A stretch of DNA of 64,000 nucleotides from Acidobacteriota bacterium (GCA_018001935.1 JAGNHB010000006.1:83266-147265), one strand, 5' to 3'. Shown: positions 27,966 to 37,426, counted from the first letter of the stretch. The notes: generated by a model from the letters alone, not told the origin. Program-made: numbers and translations.

Positions 27966-30428
27966 TCAGGCGGGGCCCAGGCTTTCGCCGAGGACCCTTC
28001 GGAGGGTCTCGAGAAGGTTGTTGAACGTGTAAGGTTTCTGGATGAAGCCCGCGAAGCGTTCGCCCTCGGGCTGCCGCCTTGCGTCCTGCTCGTCGAAGTC
28101 GCTGGAGAGAATCAGGGGCACGGAGGGGGCGACCCGCAGGATGTCCCGGAGGAACGCTTCACTGTCCGTCCGGGCCATGGTCAGGTCCAGGACCACGCAG
28201 CGGATCCTGCTCCCGTGGGTGGCGCACAGTTCCAGTGCCGCGCCGACCTCGCCGGCGGAGAGGGCCTCGAACCCGATCCGCTCGAGCATGCGCCTCCCGA
28301 TGGCCCGGACGCTCTCCTCCTCGTCGACCAGCAGGACGGCGCCCCGCCCGTGCCGATCTTCCGCCGACGGCACCCGGTGGTCCGGCTGCGCGGCCGGGGC
28401 GGCGGCAGCGGGCAGGAGGACGCGGAACACGCTGCCCTTCCCGGGCGCACTCCGGACCTTGACGGCGCCCTGGTGCCCCCGCACGATCCCCAGGACGGCG
28501 GCGAGCCCGAGCCCGCGGCCGGTGAACTTCGTGGTGAAGAAGGGGTCGAAGATCCGGGACAGGTGCTCCGCGGAGATGCCGCACCCCGTGTCTTCCACTT
28601 CCACGTAAGCGAAGAGCCCGCCCGCGACGGGGTTCGGCTGCCAGGGCTCGGCCAGGTCCGCCGGGGTGCACTCCGCCGTGCCGGTGGAGATGGCGACGAC
28701 GCCGTTGCGGTCGCCGATGGCGTCGGACGCGTTGATGACCAGGTTCAGGACGACCTGGCGCAACTGGGCGGCATCGGCCTCCACGGGGGGCACGCCGTAA
28801 CCGAATTTGTACTGGAGCTGGACTTTTCGGGAAACGGACACCTGCAGCATCTGGGCCATCCCCTCGACGACTTCCCGCAGGTCCAGGCGCTGGACCAGGA
28901 AGCGGCCCCGCCCCGAGTACGCCAGCATCTGCCGGGCGAGGTCCGCCGCACGGCGGCTGGCTTTTTCGGCTTCCTGGAGGTCGATGAGGGCGGGGGATGC
29001 GGGGGAGACGTCTTCCATTGCCAGGTTGACGTACCCCAGGATGGCGGTCAGGAGATTGTTGAAGTCGTGGGCGATCCCGCCGGCGAGGACCCCCAGGCTC
29101 TCCAGCTTCTGGGCCTGCTGGACCTGGCGCTCGAGGTTGAGACGCTCCTCCTCCGCCCGTTTCTTGTCGGTGATGTCAATGGCGGTGAGGGCGTATCCCA
29201 GCGATGGGTTCTCCGGGTCGATGATGGACGAGTTGAGCAGCACGTCGATCATCGCCCCGTCCTTGCGCCGCCACTTCGCCTCCACGCTGCCGCGCACGGA
29301 GGCCGTCTGGCAGGCGTACAGCTCGCGGCCGACCCGGTCGTACTCCTCGGGGCCCGCGTAGAGCATGCGGGTGGGGCTGCCCTCCAGTTCCTCCCGGGTG
29401 TAGCCGACCATCTGGCAGAGCCACGAATTCACCCGGCTCATGACCCGGTCCCGCCCCACGGCGAAGGCGACGGGGGCGGCGGTCAGGAGACCCCGGAGGG
29501 TCGCCTCGTTCCGGCGGATGGCTTCCTGGGCCCGGGTCTGCTTGAGGATCTTCCACATGCCGTCCATGAGGAGGGTGGCCTGCCGGATGTCCTTTTCGTC
29601 ATACGGGGTGCTCTTGTTGCCGACACCGGCCACCAGGACGATCCGTTTCCCGTCGAACAGGGGGATGTCCATGTGCCGGGTGAGCCGGAACCGGCTTTCG
29701 GTCGCCCGTTTCCGGCGGGTGGGCGGTTCCGGGCAGTCGTTGGTGATGATGGGCCGGCGCCGGCGCACGGTCTCGCTCCAGAGTTCGGTGGTCTCGAGAG
29801 GGTAGTTGGAGGGCTTGTCCGTGATGGGGCTGAGCCCGGGCGCGTTGCGCGACCACGTGTACATGTTGAGCGTCTTCTCGTCCTCTTCCAGGAAGGCGAG
29901 ATAGCCGATGCGGCTGCAGGTGAGCTGGATCACCTTGTCGAGGGCGAAGTCGGTCAGGGTCATCTCCGACTCCCCCGAGAGGCGGGAGAGTTCGAGGAGG
30001 CCGGCCAGACGCTGCTCGTTGAGGCGCAGTTCCTTTCGGTCCTCGATCTGCTCGACCACGCGCTGCACCGCCATCGCCAGGATGTCGAGGAAGTTCTCGT
30101 CCTTGACCAGGTAGTCGAGGGCGCCGCGCTTCATCATGTCCACGGCGATCCGCTCGTCGCCCTGGCCGGTGGCGATGATGAAGGGGGGCATCACGGTCAC
30201 CTGCTCGATGAAGCGGGCGGCAGTGGTGTCAGGGAGGGAGTAGTCCAGGAGGACCAGGTCGGGGGTGTTCCGGGACAGCCACTCCAGAGCGTCCTTCCCC
30301 GTCCCGACCTTCTCCGCCTTCCATCCCTCGTCCTGCAGGATGCCGGTGATCAACTCCGCCAGGGCGGCGTCATCCTCCACCACGAGGATGACTTCCCGGC
30401 GTTCCCGATGCGTCTGGGGCGCTTCCAT
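27966..30428 (-). CDS. REC-GAF-PAS hybrid histidine kinase with terminal receiver
   Basis: A soluble kinase of 820 aa without membrane helices. The domain order is: receiver (about 12-125; 'VILVVEDDAALAELI', phospho-Asp in 'LVLLDYSLPD'), GAF-like (about 145-310, with 'RRRRPIITNDCPEP'), PAS (about 320-440), HisKA (His in 'GGIAHDFNNLLTAILGY'), HATPase ('INASDAIGDRNG', 'DTGCGIS', 'RGLGLAAVLG') and a second receiver with 'CVVLDLTMARTD'. Receivers at both ends indicate a relay node that can take input from another kinase. Its neighbour 32 bases downstream is the CHASE-containing membrane kinase, so a two-kinase phosphorelay is inferred. Confidence 0.92.
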   Translation of the reverse strand: MEAPQTHRERREVILVVEDDAALAELITGILQDEGWKAEKVGTGKDALEWLSRNTPDLVLLDYSLPDTTAARFIEQVTVMPPFIIATGQGDERIAVDMMKRGALDYLVKDENFLDILAMAVQRVVEQIEDRKELRLNEQRLAGLLELSRLSGESEMTLTDFALDKVIQLTCSRIGYLAFLEEDEKTLNMYTWSRNAPGLSPITDKPSNYPLETTELWSETVRRRRPIITNDCPEPPTRRKRATESRFRLTRHMDIPLFDGKRIVLVAGVGNKSTPYDEKDIRQATLLMDGMWKILKQTRAQEAIRRNEATLRGLLTAAPVAFAVGRDRVMSRVNSWLCQMVGYTREELEGSPTRMLYAGPEEYDRVGRELYACQTASVRGSVEAKWRRKDGAMIDVLLNSSIIDPENPSLGYALTAIDITDKKRAEEERLNLERQVQQAQKLESLGVLAGGIAHDFNNLLTAILGYVNLAMEDVSPASPALIDLQEAEKASRRAADLARQMLAYSGRGRFLVQRLDLREVVEGMAQMLQVSVSRKVQLQYKFGYGVPPVEADAAQLRQVVLNLVINASDAIGDRNGVVAISTGTAECTPADLAEPWQPNPVAGGLFAYVEVEDTGCGISAEHLSRIFDPFFTTKFTGRGLGLAAVLGIVRGHQGAVKVRSAPGKGSVFRVLLPAAAAPAAQPDHRVPSAEDRHGRGAVLLVDEEESVRAIGRRMLERIGFEALSAGEVGAALELCATHGSRIRCVVLDLTMARTDSEAFLRDILRVAPSVPLILSSDFDEQDARRQPEGERFAGFIQKPYTFNNLLETLRRVLGESLGPA

Positions 30429-30596
30429 GCCGTTCTCCTCTCCCCCGGTTGCGGGGTCCCATCACGCAGGCTCGACGTCCGCCGCCCGGGTTTTTTCGGC
30501 CCGGCGAACCTCCTTCACGACGATCGGTGCGATCGAAGGGTTCGACATGTAAAAATGATACCACCAACGCGCGTCCTGAAAAAGCAGGAATTTCAC

Positions 30597-31727
30597 TCAG
30601 GCCAGGCCCAGTGCCCGGAGAACGACGGGGCCCAGCCGCTCCCACCCCAGGAACCGGCGGACATGATCGCTCCCCTGGCGGGTCCTCTCGTCGAGGTCGC
30701 CCGCCAGGGCCCTCTCCAGGGCGGGGAGATAAGCGGCCGTGTCCGCGGCGATCTCGACGAACGCCGCGAAATCGGCCGCGTCACCCGAGGGGTTGGCCAC
30801 CACCGGGAGGCCCGCGGCGAGGTACTCCCGCAGCTTCATGATGGAGCGGTACCGGTTGGCGCCGCCGGGGCGGAGGTAGTGGACCCCTGCCCGGCAGGCC
30901 GCCAGGACGGCGGGGACCGTGGCGTGGGGGACGTGGCCGGCGAAGAGGACGCGGTCGAGCGCGCCCGAAGCGGCGACCCGCTCGCGGAAGGCGTCCAGTT
31001 TCACACCGTGGCCCAGCAGCAAAAACCCCCAGTCGGGGTGGAGTCGAAGGGCCTGGCTGAAGAGGGGGAGCAGGTCCTCGGCGTCGGAGGTGATGCCCAG
31101 GGACGCCATGTGGACGATCGTCCGCCAGCGGCCGGTGAAGGCTTCGATTGCCGGGGGAAGGGGGGCGCGGGGGGCGTCGAAGACGTCCAGGTCGATGCCC
31201 TGGGGAACCTGCAGGAGACGGTCTTCCGGGACCCGGGCGTCCCCGGCCAGGTAGGCGCGCAGGGGTTCGACGTGGTAGGACACGGTGTCGAAACGGCGGG
31301 GCCAGGCCTCGAAACCCCGCCGCACCAGCGTCCGGGCGAGGCCGGGGGGATAGTACTCGAAGTCCAGGTCGTCGACGTCCAGAGAAGCCCGGGTGCCGCG
31401 GCGCCGGGCCCGGAGGGCGGGGATCGCCGCGTTGGGCAGCGGCTTGAGGGCGTAGACGGCGTCCCATTGCCTCCCGCGTGCCAGTCGCAGCCCGTCGCGC
31501 AGGGAGCGGAGGATCGCCCGGGCCAGGGGCCCCCGTTCCGTCGTGAAACGGTAGTCGATGCCCCTTTCGGCGCGGGGCGGCTGCCCCGGCCGCAGCCGCT
31601 CCGAAAACGTCACCGCCGCGCCCGCGCGGGCGGCACAGCGGGCCATGTTCCAGAACCGGACCCCCGACCCGCTGTCGGAGGTGAGCGACGAAAGGAACAG
31701 CAACTGTGGACGATCCCGGGTTTCCAT
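30597..31727 (-). CDS. GT4-type glycosyltransferase
   Basis: A protein of 376 aa with a GT-B fold. The N-terminal domain has 'LLFLSSLTSDSGSGVRFWNM'; the C-terminal nucleotide-sugar domain has 'TIVHMASLGITSDAEDLLPL', 'WGFLLLGHGV', 'RVLFAGHVPHATVPAVLAAC' and the family 4 'KLREYLAAGLPVVAN' segment. The ATG at 31727 is chosen; a longer frame starting at 31784 adds a poorly composed N-terminus. The ribosome-binding site is weak. It lies upstream of the kinase pair in the same direction, 168 bases away, without evident functional link. Acceptor and donor are unknown. Confidence 0.85.
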   Translation of the reverse strand: METRDRPQLLFLSSLTSDSGSGVRFWNMARCAARAGAAVTFSERLRPGQPPRAERGIDYRFTTERGPLARAILRSLRDGLRLARGRQWDAVYALKPLPNAAIPALRARRRGTRASLDVDDLDFEYYPPGLARTLVRRGFEAWPRRFDTVSYHVEPLRAYLAGDARVPEDRLLQVPQGIDLDVFDAPRAPLPPAIEAFTGRWRTIVHMASLGITSDAEDLLPLFSQALRLHPDWGFLLLGHGVKLDAFRERVAASGALDRVLFAGHVPHATVPAVLAACRAGVHYLRPGGANRYRSIMKLREYLAAGLPVVANPSGDAADFAAFVEIAADTAAYLPALERALAGDLDERTRQGSDHVRRFLGWERLGPVVLRALGLA

Positions 31728-32186
31728 GACGAGTTCAGGGTACACGAAATCGCGCGAAGGCACAATTCCCATCATTCCCGTCACTCCCCAAATGGATCAA
31801 CCGGGGAAAAACCACGAAATACACGGAATACACGAACGAAGAACACAGAATTCAGAATTCGGGAGGGTGAAGTCAGGAGGGTGAGACAGCCGCCAGAAAA
31901 CCAGGAGACAGGAGATGGCGTTGGGTCTGCTGACCGGAATCGGAGACGCTGCTTCTCCGTGCCTCTATGCCTCCGTGAGAGCGATATTCCGGGAGGTCTC
32001 TGCCGGCGGCGCGGCGACCGGGTGAAGGCGAGCTTTCGTTTTCCTCGGCCACTCCTCCCGGTCGATGTCCCGGGAAAAGCGTGGAGACTATCCCCCCCGT
32101 TTCCTCACTTTTCTGCTGGCGGCGCCCGCGGGCCCGCCGGTATAATGGCCCGGCCCGGCGGGGCAAATCCGGATTTCGGAGGCAGC
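31728..32186. other. 459-base divergent intergenic region with CACGAA words
   Basis: No gene is seen between the glycosyltransferase and the GH5 gene. The words CCACGAA, ACACGGA, ACACGAA (31812-31837) recur at 9-base spacing, a single arm of the type found elsewhere in this window. Around 31955-31978 'CTCCGTG' and 'CTCTATG' words recur about every 8 bases. The remainder shows no recognisable signal; promoters for both flanking genes should lie here. Confidence 0.6.
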
Positions 32187-33992
32187 TTGAGCGACACCCG
32201 GTTTCACCTTCCGATGTGGGTTTTAACGGCTCTCGCCGTCGTCGCGGCGAGCGGCTTTCCCATGGCGGGGGCCCCCGATGCGCCACCCCCGCCTGCGACT
32301 GCGATCACCTACCCCGACGGCGACGTCAACGGCGACGGGCGCACCGACGTCGTTGACCTGGTCATCGTCCGGCAGGTCCTGGCCGGGGGCATCCCCCTGA
32401 ACCAGGCGCCCTGTACCCGCCCCGGCGGGGGCGACTTCAACGCCGACCTTCGCCTTGACGGGGCCGACGCGGACGGCCTGGACAAACTCCTGGCCGACCG
32501 GGCCGGCCCCCCCCCGGCCCGCCTCCGCTTCCTGGACGATTTCGAGGCCGGCAACTACAGCGAGAACATCTGGGTCCCCCGGCCCTGGTTCAATTTTGAC
32601 GTCGGGCGGGACGGGGGGGTGTCGCTGCGGGTGGAGAACCTCGTCGCCGGGGAATCCGTCCTGGTCGGCACCTCCATCGTCATCAAGCCGGTGCGCACGT
32701 GGCTCCTGGGGCTGACGGCGGACATCCGCGCTGAAAATGTCTCCGCCCCGCCCAATCCCTGGAACGGCATCAAGCTCATGCTGCGGATCGTGTCGGCCGA
32801 CGGCCGCGTGGAGTGGCCCCAGGTCACGGTGGGGACGGGGACCTTCGGGTGGGCCACCCTCGGCGCGCTGGTCGCCGTCCCCGCGGACGCTGCCCAGGCG
32901 ACCCTCTACCTCGGCCTGGAGTCGAGCACCGGCCGGGTCTGGTTCGACAACGTCCGTCTCGAGGGGGTGCGCACCCCGGAGGACTACCCCCCGGCCCGCG
33001 ACCCCGCGATCCCCATCCCCGCTCTTCACCCCGAGCCCCGGTTGCGCGGGGCCATGGTGAGCACCCTGGCCGGCCCCGACGACCTCGCCGTCCTCGGGCG
33101 GGACTGGAAGGCCAACGTGATCCGGTGGCAGCTCGGCGGCACCGCCTTCCCCGAGGGGCTGCTGACGCCCGGCTACGACGTCGTGCTGGGGCAGGAACTC
33201 GACCGGCTGGACGCGGCGCTCCCCTTCTGCCGGGAGCACGGCCTGCGGGTCGTGGTGGACCTGCACTCCCTCTCCGGCGGCGCCTGCGCCTCCCCGGCGG
33301 CCCAGGAAAAGCTGGTCGCCGTGTGGCGCGTCATCGCGGCACGGTACCGGGATTGCGAGGCGGTCTGGGCCTATGACCTGGCCAACGAACCGGCCCTGGG
33401 GGAGACCTGGTCCGGGGAAACGGCCCCCTGGGACCGCCTGGCGGAGCGCGTCGCCCGGGCGGTGCGGGAGATCGACCCCGCAAAGCCCGTCATCGTGGAG
33501 TCGGTTTTCGGGACGCCCGCCGCCTTCCGCTACCTAGTCCCGCTCGATTTCAGCATCCCGGGCGTGATCTACAGCGCCCACATGTACGAGCCGGGCGCCT
33601 TCACCCACCAGGGCGTCTTCGGCGGCACCGACAGCTTTGTCTACCCCGGCCTGATCGCCGGGGAGACGTGGGACGCGGAGCGCCTGCGCACCGCCCTCCA
33701 GCCGGTGAGGGATTTCCAGGAGAAGTACCGCGTCCCCGTCTTCATCGGGGAGTTCAGCGCCATCCGATGGGCCCCCGACCACAGCGCGCACCGCTACCTG
33801 AGCGACTGCATCGACCTCTTCGAGGAAAACGGCTGGGACTGGTGCTACCACGCCTTCCGCGAGTGGCACGGCTGGAGCGTGGAGCACGGCGAGGACCCGT
33901 TCGTCACCGAGCCGTCCCCCACCCCCACCGACCGCCAGCTCCTCCTGAGAAGCTGGTTCGACCTCAACGAAAAACCCTGGGCCCGCCGATAA
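32187..33992 (+). CDS. Secreted GH5 glycoside hydrolase with N-terminal dockerin
   Basis: A protein of 601 aa starting at a TTG preceded by GGAGG at six bases, which is the only good start before the signal peptide (…VLTALAVVAASGFPMAGA). Residues about 45-110 form a dockerin with two calcium loops ('DVNGDGRTDVVD', 'DFNADLRLDGAD'). A jelly-roll domain resembling a carbohydrate-binding module follows (about 115-260; 'FLDDFEAGNYSENIW', 'VWFDNVRLEGV'). The GH5 catalytic barrel has the acid/base Glu in 'WAYDLANEPAL' and the nucleophile Glu in 'VPVFIGEFSAI'. It should cleave beta-1,4 or beta-1,3/1,4 glucans or mannans outside the cell. An N-terminal dockerin is less common than a C-terminal one. 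Confidence 0.92.
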   Translation: MSDTRFHLPMWVLTALAVVAASGFPMAGAPDAPPPPATAITYPDGDVNGDGRTDVVDLVIVRQVLAGGIPLNQAPCTRPGGGDFNADLRLDGADADGLDKLLADRAGPPPARLRFLDDFEAGNYSENIWVPRPWFNFDVGRDGGVSLRVENLVAGESVLVGTSIVIKPVRTWLLGLTADIRAENVSAPPNPWNGIKLMLRIVSADGRVEWPQVTVGTGTFGWATLGALVAVPADAAQATLYLGLESSTGRVWFDNVRLEGVRTPEDYPPARDPAIPIPALHPEPRLRGAMVSTLAGPDDLAVLGRDWKANVIRWQLGGTAFPEGLLTPGYDVVLGQELDRLDAALPFCREHGLRVVVDLHSLSGGACASPAAQEKLVAVWRVIAARYRDCEAVWAYDLANEPALGETWSGETAPWDRLAERVARAVREIDPAKPVIVESVFGTPAAFRYLVPLDFSIPGVIYSAHMYEPGAFTHQGVFGGTDSFVYPGLIAGETWDAERLRTALQPVRDFQEKYRVPVFIGEFSAIRWAPDHSAHRYLSDCIDLFEENGWDWCYHAFREWHGWSVEHGEDPFVTEPSPTPTDRQLLLRSWFDLNEKPWARR

Positions 33993-34342
33993 TCGCCACC
34001 GCCCCTCGCCCGCACCCCGTCATCAACGCCCAGGGAAACCGTTCAGCCCGCCATGACCCCCTCAGAGCCGCGCGCGTAAGCAAGCGGCAAAGCAAACAAC
34101 AACCAGAGCCGCGCGCGTAAGCAAGCGGTCAAGCAACCCTCAACCAGCGCCTCGCGCGCAATCAAGCGGCTAAGAAGACAGATGCTCCTTTCCCACCGCC
34201 CATGCTTCCGGATCGGTAACCTGAGACATATTCCCCGACCATGGCGATCTCCGATCACCCAAGACGAACAGGAAATAGCTCCAGCCGTGTGATCTCCTGA
34301 TCCCGATTCATCCATGCCGTCGCAGGGCTTCCTCTTCCCCCT
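33993..34342. other. 350-base convergent gap, no gene apart from the 41-bp repeats
   Basis: Besides the three 41-base repeats described separately, the stretch 34175-34342 shows no open frame with a ribosome-binding site and no recognisable RNA. Confidence 0.6.
34063..34174 (+). repeat. Three 41-bp tandem repeats (AGCCGCGCGCGTAAGCAAGC type)
   Basis: Copies start at 34063, 34104 and 34145, each exactly 41 bases apart. The first two share CAGAGCCGCGCGCGTAAGC almost identically; the third has decayed. On the minus strand the core translates as 'LAYARGSE', a peptide I recall seeing in spurious predicted proteins of several phyla. It is a non-coding intergenic repeat between the GH5 and hydrolase genes. 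Confidence 0.85.
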
Positions 34343-35293
34343 TTATTCGAGGATTCCCCAGTCGGCGAGGCGGTAGCGGGCCCCGTGGAGCGTGCCTTCG
34401 CCCGTGGCCAGGGTGGCCTTGCGTCGCTGCACGTCCTCGACATATTCCGGGCGGCTGGCCTCGGCCACGACCTCGGCGATGCACACGCGTATCTCCCCTT
34501 CCTGCGCGGCCGGGTTGGTGTCGAGCCACTGCTGGATGCGCTTCCCTTCATTGTCGAAGTTGATCCCGCCGTTCTGCACGGCGATGTCGAAGCACAGCGC
34601 CATTCCCGGCTCCGCGGTCAGGCCGAAGCGTCCCGCGTCCCGCCGAGCGATCTCCCAATATCGCTCGACCCGCCTCAATTGAACTTCCTGGACTTCAGGG
34701 AAGGTTCCGAGCGTCTGAAAAGCCGCCTCCCAAGCCGGTTCCAGGCGTGTTTTTCGCTTCCCGCGAGAAAGCCCGCCGGCCCATCGAATTTGGGCAACCC
34801 TGCCCATGGCCAGAATGTCGAGGAGGGAGTCCCGTAGCGGACCGAAGGCCTCATCGATCAGGTTCGGATGCCGATCCCGTATTTCCTCCAGGATCGCTTG
34901 CACCTCGCCGGATTTCAATGTGAAGCCGATGATGCCCCAGGTGAGCCCCGTCCCGTCGTAGTTGCCGGCCGCTTTGCCGAAGCCGTGGCCCTCGAAGTCC
35001 GCCGTGATCTGGAGACAACGGTCCAGCAGGCCCGGCTTGCACTCGCCCGTAAGGGCTTCCCAAGTGGGGCCGTCCACCTGCCCGGCCCTCCAACTCGCCG
35101 TCTTCGCCGGCAACGTTACTCCCTGCCGCTGCTGGAACGCGGCCACAGCTTTGGCGGTATCGGTGCCGAAGATGCCGTCTGAGTCGGCTGGTCCGACCCC
35201 GGCCACTTGTAGGGCGCGTTGCATCCTCCGCACCAGTTCCCCGCGCACGGCGCGGTAGCCTTTCATCGGTTTCTGAAAATAGATCCGCGTCAT
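34343..35293 (-). CDS. Peptidoglycan-binding domain plus GH46/lysozyme-like hydrolase
   Basis: A protein of 316 aa; the ATG at 35293 follows GGGAG. Residues about 10-80 are a peptidoglycan-binding domain ('MQRALQVAGVGPADSDGIFG', 'TAKAVAAFQQRQG', 'GPTWEALTG'). Residues about 90-310 resemble chitosanase GH46 of the lysozyme superfamily: a catalytic-type Glu in 'ITADFEGHGFG', then 'NYDGTGLTWGIIGFT' holding the matching Asp and the GIIGF motif. No signal peptide is present. That fits phage endolysins or secreted effectors that leave by another route. It is the last gene of a five-gene lower-GC run on this strand with an M15 peptidase and a DUF2235 lipase. Confidence 0.8.
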   Translation of the reverse strand: MTRIYFQKPMKGYRAVRGELVRRMQRALQVAGVGPADSDGIFGTDTAKAVAAFQQRQGVTLPAKTASWRAGQVDGPTWEALTGECKPGLLDRCLQITADFEGHGFGKAAGNYDGTGLTWGIIGFTLKSGEVQAILEEIRDRHPNLIDEAFGPLRDSLLDILAMGRVAQIRWAGGLSRGKRKTRLEPAWEAAFQTLGTFPEVQEVQLRRVERYWEIARRDAGRFGLTAEPGMALCFDIAVQNGGINFDNEGKRIQQWLDTNPAAQEGEIRVCIAEVVAEASRPEYVEDVQRRKATLATGEGTLHGARYRLADWGILE

Positions 35294-35388
35294 GAGGACT
35301 CCCGGGGAATTCTGCTTGCAAACCAATTTCCGCTTAGTGCGTCTTCAATCGTCGATTCCGGTAGATAAACAGAGACTGAGCTGGTCGA

Positions 35389-36573
35389 TCATCTGCCAAT
35401 CCCCGGTTGTCCAGGGAGCTGCTGTTCCGATAGTGCTCCACCCTTCCCAGGTTCACCTGAAGGTTCCCGCTGCTCTTTTCTGATTTTTTTCAGATGGCTC
35501 TGATAGGTCTTTGAGGATCGTTGGGCGCCGACGACGCTCCGGCTGAGCACGAAACCGGAAATCCCGCCCAACAGGGTACCCAGGACTTCTTTGTCCAGTT
35601 TCCCGCTCATCCCCAGCATGGTGATGGCGATGGTCAGAAGGAATACGGTGATCAACTCCAGCAGCAAACCGGACGAAAAGATGATCTGCTTCAGATCCTT
35701 GTTGATGAAAAGAGGGACCAGGTACATCGTCAGGAGGGTGACGGCCAGGATCGGGAACACCCAATTGATGATGGTTGAGTCGATCTGGGCTTGACCCTGT
35801 TCCATGGCGCTTATTTCGTCTTCCTTTCGTATTATTTCCGTCTTCAGTCTCAAGAGTTCCTTTTGGTTCGACTCCTTTTCTTTGTTGATTTTGTTGATGT
35901 TCGTGGTCGTGAAGTTCTTCGACAACCGGCCGATCACCGTCTCGAACCCTTCGTCTTCGAACAGGTCGCAACACGCGCTGAACTTCTCTCTGGCCACCGG
36001 TCTGAAATCCGAGAGGGCAGTGACGACCTCCTGATAGGTTTTATCCTGGTAGGTCGACTGCTTGAAATCGTCCGCCAAGCCGTTCAACAGGAGATTGCGA
36101 AACAGGTTCAGGTCTTCGGCGGGCCAAAGCAAGGAAGCATTCCGGTCGAAATACTGGAGCCGCCACTTGTAGATCGGCGCGTAGAATTCCTCCAACAGGT
36201 CCTTGAGCAGGACGGAAAGACCGGAAACCTCCTGAGGGCTCAAGGACGGCTTCCATCGCTTTCGGATTTCAGTGATAACTTCCCGAATCTCCTTCGGATA
36301 AGGAATCTTTAAAAGATCGGCTGCCAGAACTCCACAAAGATCTTCTTTTTTCCGAATTTCCTTCTCTGTCTTCCTGGTGGACTCCAGGTCCCGATAAAGC
36401 TCCGTCACTTCGAATTTCAACTGAGCACCGGAGGTTTTTTCTCCCTGAAGGACGCCGGGCGAGGGTCCTGGGTTCCTTGCCCCTTGGGATTCCGCGGGAA
36501 GTGAACTCAGGAGGGCATAAAGGACGGTCAGTCCGGTAATAATACGGAATGGAATACCTGAAGCGTAACTCAA
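35389..36573 (-). CDS. Membrane protein of unknown function with coiled-coil and C-terminal helices
   Basis: A protein of 394 aa, not recognised. An N-terminal hydrophobic segment (about 10-28) looks like a signal or anchor. A long, charged, mostly helical region follows (about 45-250), including 'NKINKEKESNQKELLRLKTE', likely coiled coil. Three to four hydrophobic helices come next ('IINWVFPILAVTLLTMYLVP', 'LLLELITVFLLTIAITMLGM', 'LGTLLGGISGFVLSRSV') and then a basic tail. It lies 21 bases after the M15 peptidase gene and 95 before the hydrolase gene. Its base composition is lower in GC than flanking genes, which suggests transfer. An immunity or delivery role for the neighbouring enzymes is speculation. 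Confidence 0.7.
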   Translation of the reverse strand: MSYASGIPFRIITGLTVLYALLSSLPAESQGARNPGPSPGVLQGEKTSGAQLKFEVTELYRDLESTRKTEKEIRKKEDLCGVLAADLLKIPYPKEIREVITEIRKRWKPSLSPQEVSGLSVLLKDLLEEFYAPIYKWRLQYFDRNASLLWPAEDLNLFRNLLLNGLADDFKQSTYQDKTYQEVVTALSDFRPVAREKFSACCDLFEDEGFETVIGRLSKNFTTTNINKINKEKESNQKELLRLKTEIIRKEDEISAMEQGQAQIDSTIINWVFPILAVTLLTMYLVPLFINKDLKQIIFSSGLLLELITVFLLTIAITMLGMSGKLDKEVLGTLLGGISGFVLSRSVVGAQRSSKTYQSHLKKIRKEQREPSGEPGKGGALSEQQLPGQPGIGR

Positions 36574-36594
36574 TTTTCCTCCTCTTTAAATCAC

Positions 36595-37131
36595 TTACGC
36601 CCCTGTGGCGAACTGCACGTGCATGGGGTCGGGGGTGGGGAAGTCGCAGCCGTGGCTCCAGCCGTGGATCTCCCAGAGTTCGTACCACCAGTCAGGGAGC
36701 GTCCGGGTGAGGGGGGCGCCGCGGGGGTTGTGGAGCGGGTCCCAGTCAATGGCGATCCCCCAGGCGTGGAGGGAGAGCGCCGTCCCGCCGGTAATCGGGC
36801 GGAAGTTGAATCCCCCGCCGTGGAGGTCCAGTCGGCGCTCGTGAAGCCATGACCGGATTTCGGTGTCCCCGGCGCCCACCCCGCATCGCGCGCGGGCGTA
36901 AACCCAGATCCCGCTCAGGACGGCCGAGAAACTGTCGGCCAGCAGGCGGTGCAGCCGGATACCGGACGACCTGACGAGGACTTCCCCGTCCTGATAATAA
37001 AGCTGCCAGCCTGGCGGTGGCGCCACCCGTAAAATGTTCTCTTCCTCCCAGGACTTTTTCAGCGTCCCATCCGGGTTGGCCGGGTTGCCGAACCTCGTTC
37101 CGATAGCCTTTCGACCATGTGGTGGATGCAT
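36595..37131 (-). CDS. M15 family D,D-/L,D-peptidase (endolysin-like)
   Basis: A protein of 178 aa; the ATG at 37131 follows GGAGGTCACC. The C-terminal half has the zinc motif of M15 carboxypeptidases and phage L-Ala-D-Glu peptidases: 'SLHAWGIAIDWDP' with H122 and D129, and H171 in 'DPMHVQFA', all present. It should cut peptidoglycan stem peptides. There is no signal peptide. A stretch of 295 bases separates it from the upstream DUF2235 gene. With the GH46-like protein two genes downstream it gives the cluster two different cell-wall activities. Confidence 0.85.
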   Translation of the reverse strand: MHPPHGRKAIGTRFGNPANPDGTLKKSWEEENILRVAPPPGWQLYYQDGEVLVRSSGIRLHRLLADSFSAVLSGIWVYARARCGVGAGDTEIRSWLHERRLDLHGGGFNFRPITGGTALSLHAWGIAIDWDPLHNPRGAPLTRTLPDWWYELWEIHGWSHGCDFPTPDPMHVQFATGA

Positions 37132-37426
37132 GGTGACCTCCGGGAAAGCTGGTTGTTCGCCGCACGCTTCGCTGGAAGGATGGGCGTCGTCGGGTCCGCC
37201 CTGCCCTGGTGTCGTCCTTGTCCGACAGCGTTTTCCCGTTCCCGGAAACATGGCCTGTCGCGGCTGGAGGATTCCTGGCGGCATCGGGTCACCTTGTCAT
37301 TGAGACTCCAGTGTCCCTTTGGAGACTAACGTCGCAAACATCTTTCTCTCTTCGCCTTGTCTGGTGTCCGTGGGGTTCGTGACTTCTTCTCCGGGTCATC
37401 CGTGGGTTTTCTCCAGTCGAATCGAG

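Noticed and set aside
28215..32186. Very long plus-strand open frame running into the GH5 gene
   Set aside because: It is antisense to two kinases and a glycosyltransferase with clear domains; long antisense frames are expected at this GC bias. Only the part from 32187 is real.
34043..34315. 90-codon minus-strand frame containing LAYARGSE
   Set aside because: It is read through the 41-bp intergenic repeat and lacks coding character.
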